Part shown: one piece after another, positions 52,052 through 60,834 of the stretch
Layout: each line of letters starts with the position of its first letter
Position numbering within the stretch: the stretch's first letter is position 1
Source of the DNA: Hymenobacter plasmatis
Lineage (GTDB): Bacteria > Bacteroidota > Bacteroidia > Cytophagales > Hymenobacteraceae
Assembly: GCF_020711255.1 (NCBI RefSeq)
Contig: NZ_JAJFAW010000030.1
Location: 1 to 64,000 of the forward strand
DNA length: 64,000 nt
Direction: 5' to 3'
Made by a program: the position numbers and the translations under genes
Notes under the pieces: generated by a model
Databases searched by the model: none
Told to the model about the DNA's origin: nothing
Seen by the model: only the letters and a program-made list of their open reading frames with translations

Positions 52052-52456
52052 CTACGCCTCGCGCAGCCAGGCCTTGGCCAGCTCAATGTCCTTGAAAAGG
52101 CGCATCTCCAGCTGGGTGCCCACGAGGGTAACCATTTCGGCGGCCGAGGTCTGCCCAAAAATGCCGGGCGACACCACGTGGGCAAACCGCTTCAGGCCCA
52201 GGGCCAGCACTTGCGGCACCCAGTTCTCGGCAATCCATTCGTTGGCGGCTGTCCAGGAGCCGATTACCTGCCGGTTGTCGTTGAGCATCAGCGAGCAGTG
52301 GGTTTCCCGTAGAAAATCGATGGTGGCCTGGCAGCCCAGGATAACTTTCTCGGTCGGCAGCACGCCTATCCAGTTGTTATAAACCCAGTTGTTTTCCCGG
52401 TCAAATTCGATGGTCAAGTACACCTTGTCAAACGAATTTGCGAACTCTCTTTTCAT
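52052..52456 (-). CDS. Small cytoplasmic protein, STAS/SpoIIAA-like fold suspected
   Basis: A 134-residue protein with alternating strands and helices: YLTIEFDRENNWVYNNWIG, CQATIDFLRETHCSLMLNDN, KRFAHVVSP and KDIELAKAWLREA. The order and the ending resemble STAS-like SpoIIAA domains used in signalling in this phylum, but I cannot confirm the family. No signal peptide. Its stop is 10 bases from the stop of the rhomboid gene. Confidence 0.55.
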   Translation of the reverse strand: MKREFANSFDKVYLTIEFDRENNWVYNNWIGVLPTEKVILGCQATIDFLRETHCSLMLNDNRQVIGSWTAANEWIAENWVPQVLALGLKRFAHVVSPGIFGQTSAAEMVTLVGTQLEMRLFKDIELAKAWLREA

Positions 52457-52637
52457 AATGGACTGGGCCGCATTACCAACGGGGGTAATACAAGGTAAGA
52501 ATCTTTTGCAGCAAAGATGGGGTGCTTTTAATGAATTTTAAAGTGATGTAAATGAGTTGATAATTAAGGTGTTATTACTGGTGTAAATACGTCCGGCTGC
52601 TGCTGAGCTTTTGTTTTTTAGCGGTATAATGGAACAT

Positions 52638-52674
52638 AAAAAAGGCCCCACCGGAAAATCCGGTGGGGCCTTTT
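52638..52674 (-). terminator. Terminator after mdh
   Basis: AAAAGGCCCCACCGG with its complement CCGGTGGGGCCTTTT around a 4-base loop, just beyond the mdh stop at 52692. T runs on both strands make it bidirectional. Confidence 0.85.
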
Positions 52675-52691
52675 AATAATTAGCTCAATAA

Positions 52692-53630
52692 TTAAGCTGG
52701 CTGGCCCATTTTGTCGAGGGCATCCATTACTTCTTTTACGTGGCCGCGCGAGGTTTCCAGCAGGGCTTTCTCTTCGTCGTTGAGCTGAAGTTCGATAACC
52801 CGCTCCACGCCGTTTTTGCCGAGGATAACCGGGGCACCGAGGTACACACCGTTGATGCCGTACTCGCCTTGCAGCTCCAGGCACACGGGGAACACGCGGC
52901 GCTGGTCGCGCACAATGGCCTCCACCATCTGAGCGGCCGCCGCGCCGGGCGCGTACCAGGCCGAAGTACCCATGAGCTTCACCAACTCGCCGCCGCCCTG
53001 GGCGGTGCGCTGCACAATGGCGTCCAGCTCAGCTTTGCCGATGAGCTCAGTCACGGGGATGCCGCCCACGGTGGTGTAGCGGGGCAGGGGCACCATGGTG
53101 TCGCCGTGGCCACCCATGAGCACAGCCTGAATGTCTTTGGGGCTCACGTTCAGGGCCTCGGCCAGGAAGGCGCGGTAGCGGGCTGTGTCCAGAATGCCGG
53201 CCATGCCGAACACCTTTTCGCGGGGCAGCTTGGCGGTGAGGTGGGCCTGGTAGGTCATCACGTCGAGCGGGTTGCTCACGATGATGATAATGGCATTGGG
53301 GGAGTGAGCCACCACCTGCTCGGTTACCGATTTCACGATGCCGGCGTTCACCGAAATCAGGTCGTCGCGGCTCATGCCGGGCTTGCGGGGCAGGCCCGAG
53401 GTGATAACCACCACATCAGAACCAGCGGTGCGGGCGTAGTCGTTGGTGACGCCCACGGTGCGCGAGTCGTAGCCAATAATCGGAGCCTTCTGCCAGATAT
53501 CGAGGGCCTTGCCTTCGGCAATGCCTTCCTTGATGTCAACCAGAACAATTTCGTTGGCAATTTCACGGGTGGCGAGCACATCGGCGCAGGTTGCGCCCAC
53601 GTTGCCGGCTCCGACTACGGTAACTTTCAT
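52692..53630 (-). CDS. mdh: Malate dehydrogenase
   Basis: A 312-residue NAD-dependent enzyme of the TCA cycle, of the lactate-dehydrogenase-like type. The NAD loop KVTVVGAGNVGATCA is at the N-terminus. The catalytic His is in MGGHGDTMVPL near residue 175, and the substrate Arg pair is in GLPRKPGMSRDDL. The mobile-loop Arg residues match malate rather than lactate enzymes. The ATG at 53630 fits. Confidence 0.94.
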   Translation of the reverse strand: MKVTVVGAGNVGATCADVLATREIANEIVLVDIKEGIAEGKALDIWQKAPIIGYDSRTVGVTNDYARTAGSDVVVITSGLPRKPGMSRDDLISVNAGIVKSVTEQVVAHSPNAIIIIVSNPLDVMTYQAHLTAKLPREKVFGMAGILDTARYRAFLAEALNVSPKDIQAVLMGGHGDTMVPLPRYTTVGGIPVTELIGKAELDAIVQRTAQGGGELVKLMGTSAWYAPGAAAAQMVEAIVRDQRRVFPVCLELQGEYGINGVYLGAPVILGKNGVERVIELQLNDEEKALLETSRGHVKEVMDALDKMGQPA

Positions 53631-53665
53631 TGGGATATAGTTAGAATGTAAGGGAGGAACAGGCG

Positions 53666-53673
53666 CAAAAGTA
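53666..53673 (-). promoter_or_regulatory. Possible -7 element of mdh
   Basis: The minus strand reads TACTTTTG, a TAnnTTTG match, about 36 bases before ATG 53630. No -33 TTTG at the right distance. Confidence 0.35.
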
Positions 53674-53885
53674 CCGCGAAACTCTGTTCCGCGGCAGGCA
53701 ATGCCAAAATTTCGATACCCTAGCCCGGGCTATGAACAATTGAGCTAGGCAGCCGCGAGTATCTTGCTGCGGCTTGTGCGCTACTACCTCATGCTGCCGC
53801 TAGTCCCTACACCGAACCTTTTGCCGTCAGCATCCCTTTAGCGGCAAATCTTACCTCCAACACAACCCAATTTATTTATTCCTAC

Positions 53886-55295
53886 ATGCCGGCATTTATT
53901 ACTGTTGCTTTCAAAAATAGCCTGGCCCTCGTGCTGGCCCTGGGCCTGCTGGCCGGCTGCAAAAAAGAGACGCCTACGCCTGCGTTCGCCCCCTTCAACC
54001 CGCCCGGCACCAGCATTCCGACGCCCCCGCAATACGGCACCCCTTTCGCCGGCGTGCCCAACCGGGAAGATGCCGTTATCTACCAGGTGAACATGCGGGC
54101 CTTTAGCCAGGGCGGCAACTTTGCAGGCGTTACGGCCCGGCTCGATTCCATCAAGGCCCTGGGGACCAATGTGGTGTACCTGATGCCTATTTATCCGGTC
54201 GGGACGCTTCGGGGAGTAAACTCGCCCTACGCCGTAAAAGATTACCGGGCGGTAAACCCCGAGTTCGGCACCCTGGCCGACCTGCGCACCCTGGTTGACG
54301 CCGCCCACGCCCGGGGCCTCAGCGTGATGCTGGACTGGGTGGCCAACCACACCAGCTGGGACAATGCCTGGGTTACAGACCACCCCGACTGGTATTTGCA
54401 GAATAGTGCCGGCACCATCCTCAGCCCGCCCAACACCAATTATACCGATGTGGCTCAGCTCAACTTCAGTAATCCGGCCATGCGCCTGAACCTGATTGCA
54501 GCCCTGAAATCGTGGGTGTACACGGCTAACGTCGACGGATTTCGATTTGACTATGCCGATGCGCCGCCCGTGGATTTTTGGCAGCAGGCGGTGGATACGC
54601 TGCGCCACGTGAAAACGCACAAGCTTCTGCTGCTTTCGGAGGCCACCCGCAGCGCCAACTTCAGCGCCGGCTTCGACTACAATTTTGGCTTTAATTTCTA
54701 CGGCGGCCTGCGCAGCGTATTCGGCAATGGCGGGTCAGCCACAACCTTCGACGCCCTGAATGCCAGCGAGTACACGGGAGCAACCGGCACCCAGCAAGTG
54801 GTGCGCTACACCACCAACCACGACGTGAACGGCTCCGATGGCACCCCCGTCGCCTTGTTTGGCGGCGATGCCGGCGCCATGTCGGCTTTCGTGATTGCCT
54901 CCTGCTACAAGGGCGTGCCGATGGTGTACAATGGCCAGGAAGCCGGCATGACCACCGCCATTCCCTTCCCCTTCACGTCGGTAAAAGTGAAGTGGGATGT
55001 GCGCCCCGACGTAACGCGCGCCTACAAGCAGCTCCTACGGGCCCGCGCCGGTAGCGCCGCCCTGCGCCGCGGCACGCCCACGGCCTACAGCTCGGCCGAT
55101 GTCTGCGCCTTCACCAAAACCGCGGGCAGCGAGCAGGCCTTTGTGATGGCCAACGTGCGCAATAGTGCGCGGCAGTATACCGTGCCCGCCGCGCTGGTTG
55201 GTACCACCTGGACCGACGCCCTCCAAGGCACTTCCGTAACGCTGGGCAGCGTGGTTTCGCTACCGGCATATGGCTACCTGGTGCTCAAGAAATAG
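53886..55295 (+). CDS. GH13 alpha-amylase-family glycosidase, lipoprotein
   Basis: A 469-residue protein with a lipobox (LALGLLAGCKK) that places it on the outside of a membrane. The GH13 order is clear: VVYLMPIYPVG, MLDWVANHTS, the nucleophile Asp in GFRFDYAD, the acid/base Glu in LLLSEATRS and the third Asp in TTNHDVNGS. A C-terminal beta domain ends at YGYLVLKK. It would cut or transfer alpha-glucans. There is no SusC/SusD pair nearby, so it is not part of a standard glycan utilisation locus. Confidence 0.9.
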   Translation: MPAFITVAFKNSLALVLALGLLAGCKKETPTPAFAPFNPPGTSIPTPPQYGTPFAGVPNREDAVIYQVNMRAFSQGGNFAGVTARLDSIKALGTNVVYLMPIYPVGTLRGVNSPYAVKDYRAVNPEFGTLADLRTLVDAAHARGLSVMLDWVANHTSWDNAWVTDHPDWYLQNSAGTILSPPNTNYTDVAQLNFSNPAMRLNLIAALKSWVYTANVDGFRFDYADAPPVDFWQQAVDTLRHVKTHKLLLLSEATRSANFSAGFDYNFGFNFYGGLRSVFGNGGSATTFDALNASEYTGATGTQQVVRYTTNHDVNGSDGTPVALFGGDAGAMSAFVIASCYKGVPMVYNGQEAGMTTAIPFPFTSVKVKWDVRPDVTRAYKQLLRARAGSAALRRGTPTAYSSADVCAFTKTAGSEQAFVMANVRNSARQYTVPAALVGTTWTDALQGTSVTLGSVVSLPAYGYLVLKK

Positions 55296-55324
55296 ATAGA
55301 AACAGCGCCTAAAAGGTGCCTGTT

Positions 55325-56656
55325 TTACATCCGTTGCACGGTGAGCACCCGCTCGGTGGTTTCTTCCACTTTAAACCGGTCGTCGACGCGCCAGCCTACT
55401 ACCCAGCAGATTTTGCCGTCAGCCGAGGTCAGCACGCGCACGTCGTCTTTCAGGTTTAGCGGCACTTTCTGGTCGATGAGGAAATCGCTGAGCAGCTTCT
55501 TGCCTTTCAGGCCCAGGGGCATAAACCAGTCGCCTTCCTGCCACTTGCGCAGCGTGAGCGGGAATTTCAGCTTGTCGGCATCGAGCGCGGCCGTGCTTTT
55601 GGAGCGCGGAATGATGAAGTGCTTGGCGTCCTCATGTAGCTCTGCTTTCAGGCGCATGCCATCGGCCAGCAGGTCGGTTTGGCCCGCGGCCAGTTGGAAG
55701 GTGCCGTACTGCGTGAGCCGCCGCGGCGTGATGACCAAGTTCTCCCGGTCCTTCACAAGGCGGTGGGTGGGCGAGTCGAAGCGCCGGCCCGACTCGCCGG
55801 GAAAGGCTGCCACAATGTCTTTCACCATCGGCCAGGAAAAGCCGAAGGGGCGGAGCATTTCGTGCAGTACGACGGTAGTGGCGGCCGTTTTCTGGAGGGT
55901 GGCAATGCTGAGGTACGTTACTTCGGCCTCGTCGCGGCGGGCTTGGGCGGTGGTGTCGTCCACGTAGCGCCGCACTATTTCCTCGGCGCCGCCCACGCGT
56001 TCGGCCGTGCTGTGCAGGGTCTGGTCGAGGTTGGGGTTGATTTCGCGCAGCACCGGCAGCACCTCGTGGCGTAGCAGGTTGCGCTGGTACACGGTGCTGT
56101 CGTTGCTGTCGTCTTCGCGCCAGCGCAGGCCGCGCTCTACTAGGTATTCGTGCAGGTCGTCGCGGCCCACGCCCAGCAGCGGGCGCACCACGTGGCCGTT
56201 TTTCACCTGAATGCCGTGCAGCCCGGCCAGGCCGGTGCCGTGCGTGAGGTTGAGAATCATGGTTTCGGCTTGGTCGCGCTGGTGGTGGCCGGTGGCGATG
56301 TAGGCCAGGTCCTGTGCCTCGCGCACCTGCTCAAACCAGCGGTAGCGCAGGAAACGGGCCGCCATCTGGGTCGAAATGCCTTCCTGCTCGGCAAATTCCT
56401 TGGTCTGGAAAAACTCGGCGAAGTAGGGGAGGCCGTACTGCTTGGCCAGCTTGCGCACAAACTGCTCGTCGGCGTCGGCGTCTTCGCCGCGCAGGCCGAA
56501 GTGGCAGTGCGCCACGGCTACTTGAACCCCCAGGCGGTGCAGAATGTCTAATAACACCACCGAATCGAGGCCGCCGCTGACGGCCACCAGCACCGGGTCT
56601 TTCTCAATGGAAAAAAGGGCGTGCTCCTCAATGAAGCGGCGAATAATATCAAGCAT
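55325..56656 (-). CDS. tilS: tRNA(Ile)-lysidine synthase
   Basis: A 443-residue enzyme that modifies C34 of the tRNA-Ile CAU anticodon to lysidine. The PP-loop SGGLDS is at residues 27-32, followed by HCHFGLRGEDADADEQF, the domain around GHHQRDQAETMILNL, and a C-terminal TilS-C domain (KKLLSDFLIDQKVPL). ATG 56656 gives the standard N-terminus; a longer upstream frame crosses the promoter region of the OstA-like gene and is rejected. Confidence 0.92.
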   Translation of the reverse strand: MLDIIRRFIEEHALFSIEKDPVLVAVSGGLDSVVLLDILHRLGVQVAVAHCHFGLRGEDADADEQFVRKLAKQYGLPYFAEFFQTKEFAEQEGISTQMAARFLRYRWFEQVREAQDLAYIATGHHQRDQAETMILNLTHGTGLAGLHGIQVKNGHVVRPLLGVGRDDLHEYLVERGLRWREDDSNDSTVYQRNLLRHEVLPVLREINPNLDQTLHSTAERVGGAEEIVRRYVDDTTAQARRDEAEVTYLSIATLQKTAATTVVLHEMLRPFGFSWPMVKDIVAAFPGESGRRFDSPTHRLVKDRENLVITPRRLTQYGTFQLAAGQTDLLADGMRLKAELHEDAKHFIIPRSKSTAALDADKLKFPLTLRKWQEGDWFMPLGLKGKKLLSDFLIDQKVPLNLKDDVRVLTSADGKICWVVGWRVDDRFKVEETTERVLTVQRM

Positions 56657-56776
56657 AACAAAACGGAAATAGGTCGTGGAAGCCTGTCCGGGCCTCTTCC
56701 TTACGGATAGGAGCCGGGCTGCGCGTCCCACTGGGTACTACAGCGCAAAGATGGCCGTTAGCGCGGGCCCCGTTCC

Positions 56777-56784
56777 TACCTTTG
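56777..56784 (+). promoter_or_regulatory. Possible -7 element of the OstA-like gene (TACCTTTG)
   Basis: A full TAnnTTTG match only 8 bases before ATG 56793, so the transcript would be nearly leaderless. No TTTG at -33. Confidence 0.4.
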
Positions 56785-56792
56785 ACCACCCA

Positions 56793-58625
56793 ATGGCTTT
56801 TCCTCGCTACTTTTTTCTTCTCCTGACGCTGCTGCCGTTGCTGGGGCAGGCCCAACGCCCGACCCTGCCGCGCGATACGCCTGTGCCCGCCATCCGGCCG
56901 AAGGCCATCCTGTCGGCCGCGCCCGGCCAGCGCCCACCCGGTAAGAAAGTGGCTGGCAAAGGCGCCCCAATCAAGCTGCTCACGGCTGGCGCCCTGGTGG
57001 GGGGCGACTTCAATGGCATAAAAATCCGCAAGCTGCTCGGCAACGTCAGCTTCCAGCAGGAAGACACCTTTCTGTACTGCGACTCGGCCTACCAGTATCT
57101 CGACCGCAACCAGGTCGAAGCCTTCAGCAACGTGCGGGTGCTGCAGAGCGACACCATGACCATCACCGGCGACAAGGGCTTTTTTGACGGCGACAAGCGC
57201 ACCGCCCGTATGACCGGTAACGTGGTGATGCGTGACCCGCGCATGACCCTGACCACGCCCAGCCTGGACTACGACCTGAACCGCAAAACGGCCTCGTACA
57301 CCGAAACCGGCCACCTCACCGACCCGCAAAACACCCTCGACAGCCAGCAGGGCTTCTACGACACCAACTCGAAAGTCTTCGTCTTCAAGCGCGGCGTGCA
57401 CCTCGTCACGCCCGATTCTGAGCTGAACAACGACACGCTGCGCTACAACACCGTTTCCAAAATTGCCTACTTCGAAGGCCCCACGCGCATCAAGGGCAAA
57501 AGCGGCAACCTATATGCCGAGGGCGGCAACTACAATACCCTTACGCGGGTGTCGAACTTCAAGCGGAACGCCAAAATCGACACGCCTAACTACCTGCTCG
57601 GGGGTGACCAGCTGATATATGACGAAGCCCGGCTCTACGGCATGGCCCGCGGCCACGTGACCCTGATTTCGAAAAAAGACAACCTCACCCTGCGCGGCGA
57701 CGTGGGCCGGTACTGGCGCGGCCTGGGCCGCACCAAGCTCTACGGCGGCCGGCCGGTGGTGCGCAACATCAGCGAAAAGGATACGCTGTACCTGGCCGCC
57801 GACACGCTGATAAGCATGGAGGCCCGCCCCGGCCAAACCACCACCCGCACGGTACTGTATGCCTACCCAAAGGTGAAGATTTTCCGGGGCAACCTGCAGG
57901 GCATCTGCGACTCGCTGACCTACGACCGGCAGGACAGCATCATCTACCTCAACCGCAACCCGGTGCTGTGGCAGGCCAAAAACCAGCTCACCGCCGACTC
58001 CATGCAAATCCGCTCGAAGCGCGGCCGGGTAGATGAGATGCGCCTCTACGCCAATGCATTTGCCGTGAGCCAGGATACCCTGCTCAACTTCAACCAAACC
58101 AAGGGCCGCAACATGATGGCCTACTTCCGCGACAATAAGCTCCGGCGCATCGACGTGCTCGGCAACGCGGAAAGCATTTTTTATGCGCTGGACAACGACA
58201 CCGCCACCACGGGCATGAACCGGGTGCTGTCGGCCAACATGCGAATGCTGTTTCTGGACAGCAAGCTGAATAAAATCACGGTGCTGTCGAACCCGGAAGC
58301 CAAGTTCATCCCGCCCCACGAGCTCAAGCCCGACGATGAGCGGCTCAAGGGCTATAGCTGGCACGCCAAGGAACGGCCGACGCGCCGCCAGGTGTTGGGC
58401 AAGCAGTTCGACGACCGGCCCAAGAAGCGCAAAGTCACCCGTAAAAAGGCCAAAACCACTGCTTCGCGCCCGGCCAAGTCGCCAGTAGTTCCTAAAAAAA
58501 CGACTCCCAAAACCACGGCGCCTAAGCCAGCTCCCGCGCCCAAAACCGTGGCTAAACCGACCACGCCCGCAGCCGCTGTGTCGCCTCCCAAGCAGCCAGC
58601 CGCGGCAGCTACCCCGCGGCGCTAG
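56793..58625 (+). CDS. OstA/LptA-like protein with basic low-complexity tail
   Basis: A 610-residue secreted protein: signal peptide (FFLLLTLLPLLGQAQ), then repeated OstA-type beta-jellyroll strands with the recurring V-x-L-x-SDTM pattern, such as NVRVLQSDTMTITGD and NVVMRDPRMTLTTPSLDYD, suggesting an LPS-transport or organic-solvent-tolerance fold. The last 85 residues are rich in Lys, Pro, Ala and Thr (KKRKVTRKKAKTT and after). ATG 56793 is chosen from the signal peptide. Bacteroidota use such proteins in LPS transport to the outer membrane; the exact role is not settled. Confidence 0.8.
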   Translation: MAFPRYFFLLLTLLPLLGQAQRPTLPRDTPVPAIRPKAILSAAPGQRPPGKKVAGKGAPIKLLTAGALVGGDFNGIKIRKLLGNVSFQQEDTFLYCDSAYQYLDRNQVEAFSNVRVLQSDTMTITGDKGFFDGDKRTARMTGNVVMRDPRMTLTTPSLDYDLNRKTASYTETGHLTDPQNTLDSQQGFYDTNSKVFVFKRGVHLVTPDSELNNDTLRYNTVSKIAYFEGPTRIKGKSGNLYAEGGNYNTLTRVSNFKRNAKIDTPNYLLGGDQLIYDEARLYGMARGHVTLISKKDNLTLRGDVGRYWRGLGRTKLYGGRPVVRNISEKDTLYLAADTLISMEARPGQTTTRTVLYAYPKVKIFRGNLQGICDSLTYDRQDSIIYLNRNPVLWQAKNQLTADSMQIRSKRGRVDEMRLYANAFAVSQDTLLNFNQTKGRNMMAYFRDNKLRRIDVLGNAESIFYALDNDTATTGMNRVLSANMRMLFLDSKLNKITVLSNPEAKFIPPHELKPDDERLKGYSWHAKERPTRRQVLGKQFDDRPKKRKVTRKKAKTTASRPAKSPVVPKKTTPKTTAPKPAPAPKTVAKPTTPAAAVSPPKQPAAAATPRR

Positions 58626-58689
58626 CTGCAACCTTTGGCGGCCTGCCGGCGCTCTTGCTGCTGGCGGCCCGGCCGGAAGCGGCGGCCCG

Positions 58690-58721
58690 TTTGCCTTCGC
58701 GGGCTCAAATCGTTACCTTTG
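58690..58721 (+). promoter_or_regulatory. Promoter of bamD, TTTG-N20-TAnnTTTG
   Basis: TTTG at 58690-58693, 20 bases, then TACCTTTG at 58714-58721, which matches the known Bacteroidota housekeeping promoter. The start codon is 8 bases beyond, so the transcript would be leaderless or nearly so. Confidence 0.75.
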
Positions 58722-58729
58722 CACCCCAT

Positions 58730-59560
58730 ATGCCGATTTCTCGCCTCACGGTTCTCTTTCTGCTCGTTAGTACCCTCATTCTGGGCTCCTGCGTTAGTAG
58801 CTACCAACGCCTGCTGAAAAGCACCGACGTCAATAAAAAGTACGAAGCCGCTGTCAAGTATTACGACAAAGGCGACTTCTTCCGGGCCGGAACCCTGCTC
58901 GAAGACCTGATTCCGCTGCTGAAAGGCCGGCCCGAGGCCGAAAAAGCTCAGTTCTACTTTGCCAATACGAACTACAAGCAGCATAACTACGTACTGAGCT
59001 CCTTCTATTTCAAGCAGTTTACGGACACGTATCCCAACTCTGAGTATTCAGAGGAAGCTGCGTTTCTGAACGCCAAGTCGCTGTTTCTTGACTCGCCAGG
59101 CTACGAGCTGGACCAGACCAACACGGTGTCGGCGCTGGAATCCATCCAGGATTTTCTGAATCGTTTCCCCGAAAGCAAGTTCAAGGCAGAAACCGAGAAC
59201 ATGGCCCAGGAACTGCAGAAAAAGCTGGAAAACAAAGCGTTTGAAAGCGCCAAGCTGTACTTTCAGCTGCGCTACAACCAAGCGGCCGTGGTGGCCCTCA
59301 CCAACTTTCAGCAGCAATACCCCGCTTCGGCGTATGCCGAGCAAGCCGCCTTCCTGCGCCTGAGCGCTCAATATGCCTGGGCTGAGGAAAGCATCGAATC
59401 GAAGCAGCGCGAGCGGTACCTGGAAGCAATCAATTTCTATCAGCAATTCCTGGACGCTTACCCCAAGAGCAAAAGCCTGAAAGCCGCGCAAGACATGTTC
59501 GACGTCAGCCAAGCCCAGATTATCAAGCTGAAAGCTACGCCGGCTGCGGCATCCAACTAA
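58730..59560 (+). CDS. bamD: Outer-membrane assembly lipoprotein BamD
   Basis: A 276-residue lipoprotein of the BAM complex. The lipobox LILGSC sets Cys21 and the start at ATG 58730. Five TPR-like helix pairs follow, with the family signature AAVKYYDKGDFFRAGTLLED, and YFANTNYKQHNYVLSSFYFK. BamD binds BamA and the signal of unfolded outer-membrane proteins. The omega-like gene follows after 19 bases. Confidence 0.9.
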   Translation: MPISRLTVLFLLVSTLILGSCVSSYQRLLKSTDVNKKYEAAVKYYDKGDFFRAGTLLEDLIPLLKGRPEAEKAQFYFANTNYKQHNYVLSSFYFKQFTDTYPNSEYSEEAAFLNAKSLFLDSPGYELDQTNTVSALESIQDFLNRFPESKFKAETENMAQELQKKLENKAFESAKLYFQLRYNQAAVVALTNFQQQYPASAYAEQAAFLRLSAQYAWAEESIESKQRERYLEAINFYQQFLDAYPKSKSLKAAQDMFDVSQAQIIKLKATPAAASN

Positions 59561-59579
59561 TTTGTAATTAATTCAGCCC

Positions 59580-59927
59580 ATGAAACCTAATCCCAACACC
59601 CCGTCGAGCTCCATCATCACGCGCAACGTGGCCGACATCACCGGCGACAACGGCAACGTGTACGAGGCCATCGCCGTGATTTCCAAGCGCGCCAACCAAC
59701 TGTCGGTGAAGCTGAAGGAAGAGCTGAACGACCGCCTGGCCGAGTTTGCTTCCACCGTCGACAACCTGGAGGAAGTATTCGAGAACCGCGAGCAAATCGA
59801 GGTTTCCAAGCAGTACGAGCGCATGCCCAAGCCCACCAGCCTGGCCATCGAGGAGTTCCTGCAAGGCAAAATCCAGTACACCACGCCCGAGCCGGAGGAG
59901 ATTCCGGTGCCCCGCGAGCTGTTCTAA
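59580..59927 (+). CDS. rpoZ: RNA polymerase omega (Rpb6-type) subunit
   Basis: A 115-residue protein with GNVYEAIAVISKRANQLSVK, the omega/Rpb6 core helix, and a C-terminal segment reaching IPVPRELF. It helps assemble RNA polymerase. The start ATG 59580 follows the bamD stop by 19 bases, so it is co-transcribed. The family is very short elsewhere; this C-terminal extension is usual in Bacteroidota. Confidence 0.85.
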   Translation: MKPNPNTPSSSIITRNVADITGDNGNVYEAIAVISKRANQLSVKLKEELNDRLAEFASTVDNLEEVFENREQIEVSKQYERMPKPTSLAIEEFLQGKIQYTTPEPEEIPVPRELF

Positions 59928-59978
59928 GGCTTCCGGTTGCATGTGATAACAGTCAGTTAAGAACGGCTTGTTGAAAGT

Positions 59979-60080
59979 GAACGTCATGCTGAGCTTGCCG
60001 AAGCATCTTGCCCGCAGTAGTAATCAAAGCTGATTGCAACGAAGCGGGCAAGATGCTTCGGCAAGCTCAGCATGACGTTC
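59979..60080. repeat. Long intergenic hairpin repeat (GAACGTCATGCTGAGC ends)
   Basis: Arms of over 30 bases pair almost perfectly (GAACGTCATGCTGAGCTTGC to GCAAGCTCAGCATGACGTTC and beyond, through CGAAGCATCTTG). It lies between rpoZ and coaC. Confidence 0.9.
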
Positions 60081-60113
60081 TTACTTTAATATTGGTCTAC
60101 CAACGAGGCTTAT

Positions 60114-60710
60114 ATGCCAGAAGCTCTACCAACTAATCCACCGCTAACCGCTTTACAAGGCCGCCGCATTCTGCTGGGGGTCAGTGCCAGCATCGCCGCC
60201 TACAAGGCCGCGGTGCTCACGCGCCTGCTCGTGAAGGCAGGAGCCGAAGTACAGGTTATCCTCACCGAAGCAGCGGCGGCTTTCGTGACGCCCCTCACGC
60301 TGGGTACCCTCTCAAAGAAGCCCGTCCTGACGGGCTTTTTGCGTGATGCGGCCGCGGGCGAGTGGCACAACCATGTGGAGCTGGGCCTTTGGGCCGATGC
60401 CCTGGTGATAGCGCCGGCCAGTGCCAATACCATCGGCCAGCTGGCCAATGGCCTGTGCCCAAACCTACTGTGTGCCGTGTACCTCTCGGCCCGCTGCCCC
60501 GTGTTTTTGGCCCCGGCCATGGACGTGGACATGTTTGCCCACCCCGCCGTGACGCAGAACCTGGCGCGGCTGCGCTCCTTTGGCAACCACGTGTTCGATT
60601 CGCCCAGCGGGGAACTGGCCAGCGGACTTACCGGCCCCGGCCGCATGTTGGAGCCCGAGGAAATAGTGGCGGAATTGGAGCGCTTCTTTAACGATTTGCG
60701 GGCTAGCTAG
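60114..60710 (+). CDS. coaC: Phosphopantothenoylcysteine decarboxylase (CoaC domain only)
   Basis: A 198-residue FMN-dependent decarboxylase for coenzyme A synthesis. The flavin loop GVSASIAAYKA, NHVELGLWAD with the active-site His, IAPASANTIG, and LAPAMDVDMFAHPAV are all present. Most bacteria carry CoaC fused to CoaB as one protein of about 400 residues. Here the domain ends with FFNDLRAS and stop, then a hairpin repeat, then the CoaB half as a separate gene. Confidence 0.88.
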   Translation: MPEALPTNPPLTALQGRRILLGVSASIAAYKAAVLTRLLVKAGAEVQVILTEAAAAFVTPLTLGTLSKKPVLTGFLRDAAAGEWHNHVELGLWADALVIAPASANTIGQLANGLCPNLLCAVYLSARCPVFLAPAMDVDMFAHPAVTQNLARLRSFGNHVFDSPSGELASGLTGPGRMLEPEEIVAELERFFNDLRAS

Positions 60711-60713
60711 ATA

Positions 60714-60809
60714 GAACGTCATGCTGAGCTTGTCGAAGCATCTCTACTGAGTAAGTAATGTGATTTACTACTGCGGTAGAGATGCTTCGACAAGCTCAGC
60801 ATGACGTTC
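60714..60809. repeat. Long intergenic hairpin between coaC and coaB
   Basis: GAACGTCATGCTGAGCTTGT pairs with ACAAGCTCAGCATGACGTTC, extending through CGAAGCATCTCTAC. Its arms match the repeat at 59979-60080. It occupies the 124-base gap where the CoaBC fusion would have its linker. Confidence 0.9.
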
Positions 60810-60834
60810 TTTGCTTTTCTCTAAACAAACATAA

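Noticed and set aside
57510..58631. Antisense ORF (about 373 codons) opposite the OstA-like gene
   Set aside because: Antisense to a protein with a signal peptide and repeated strands; no family features.
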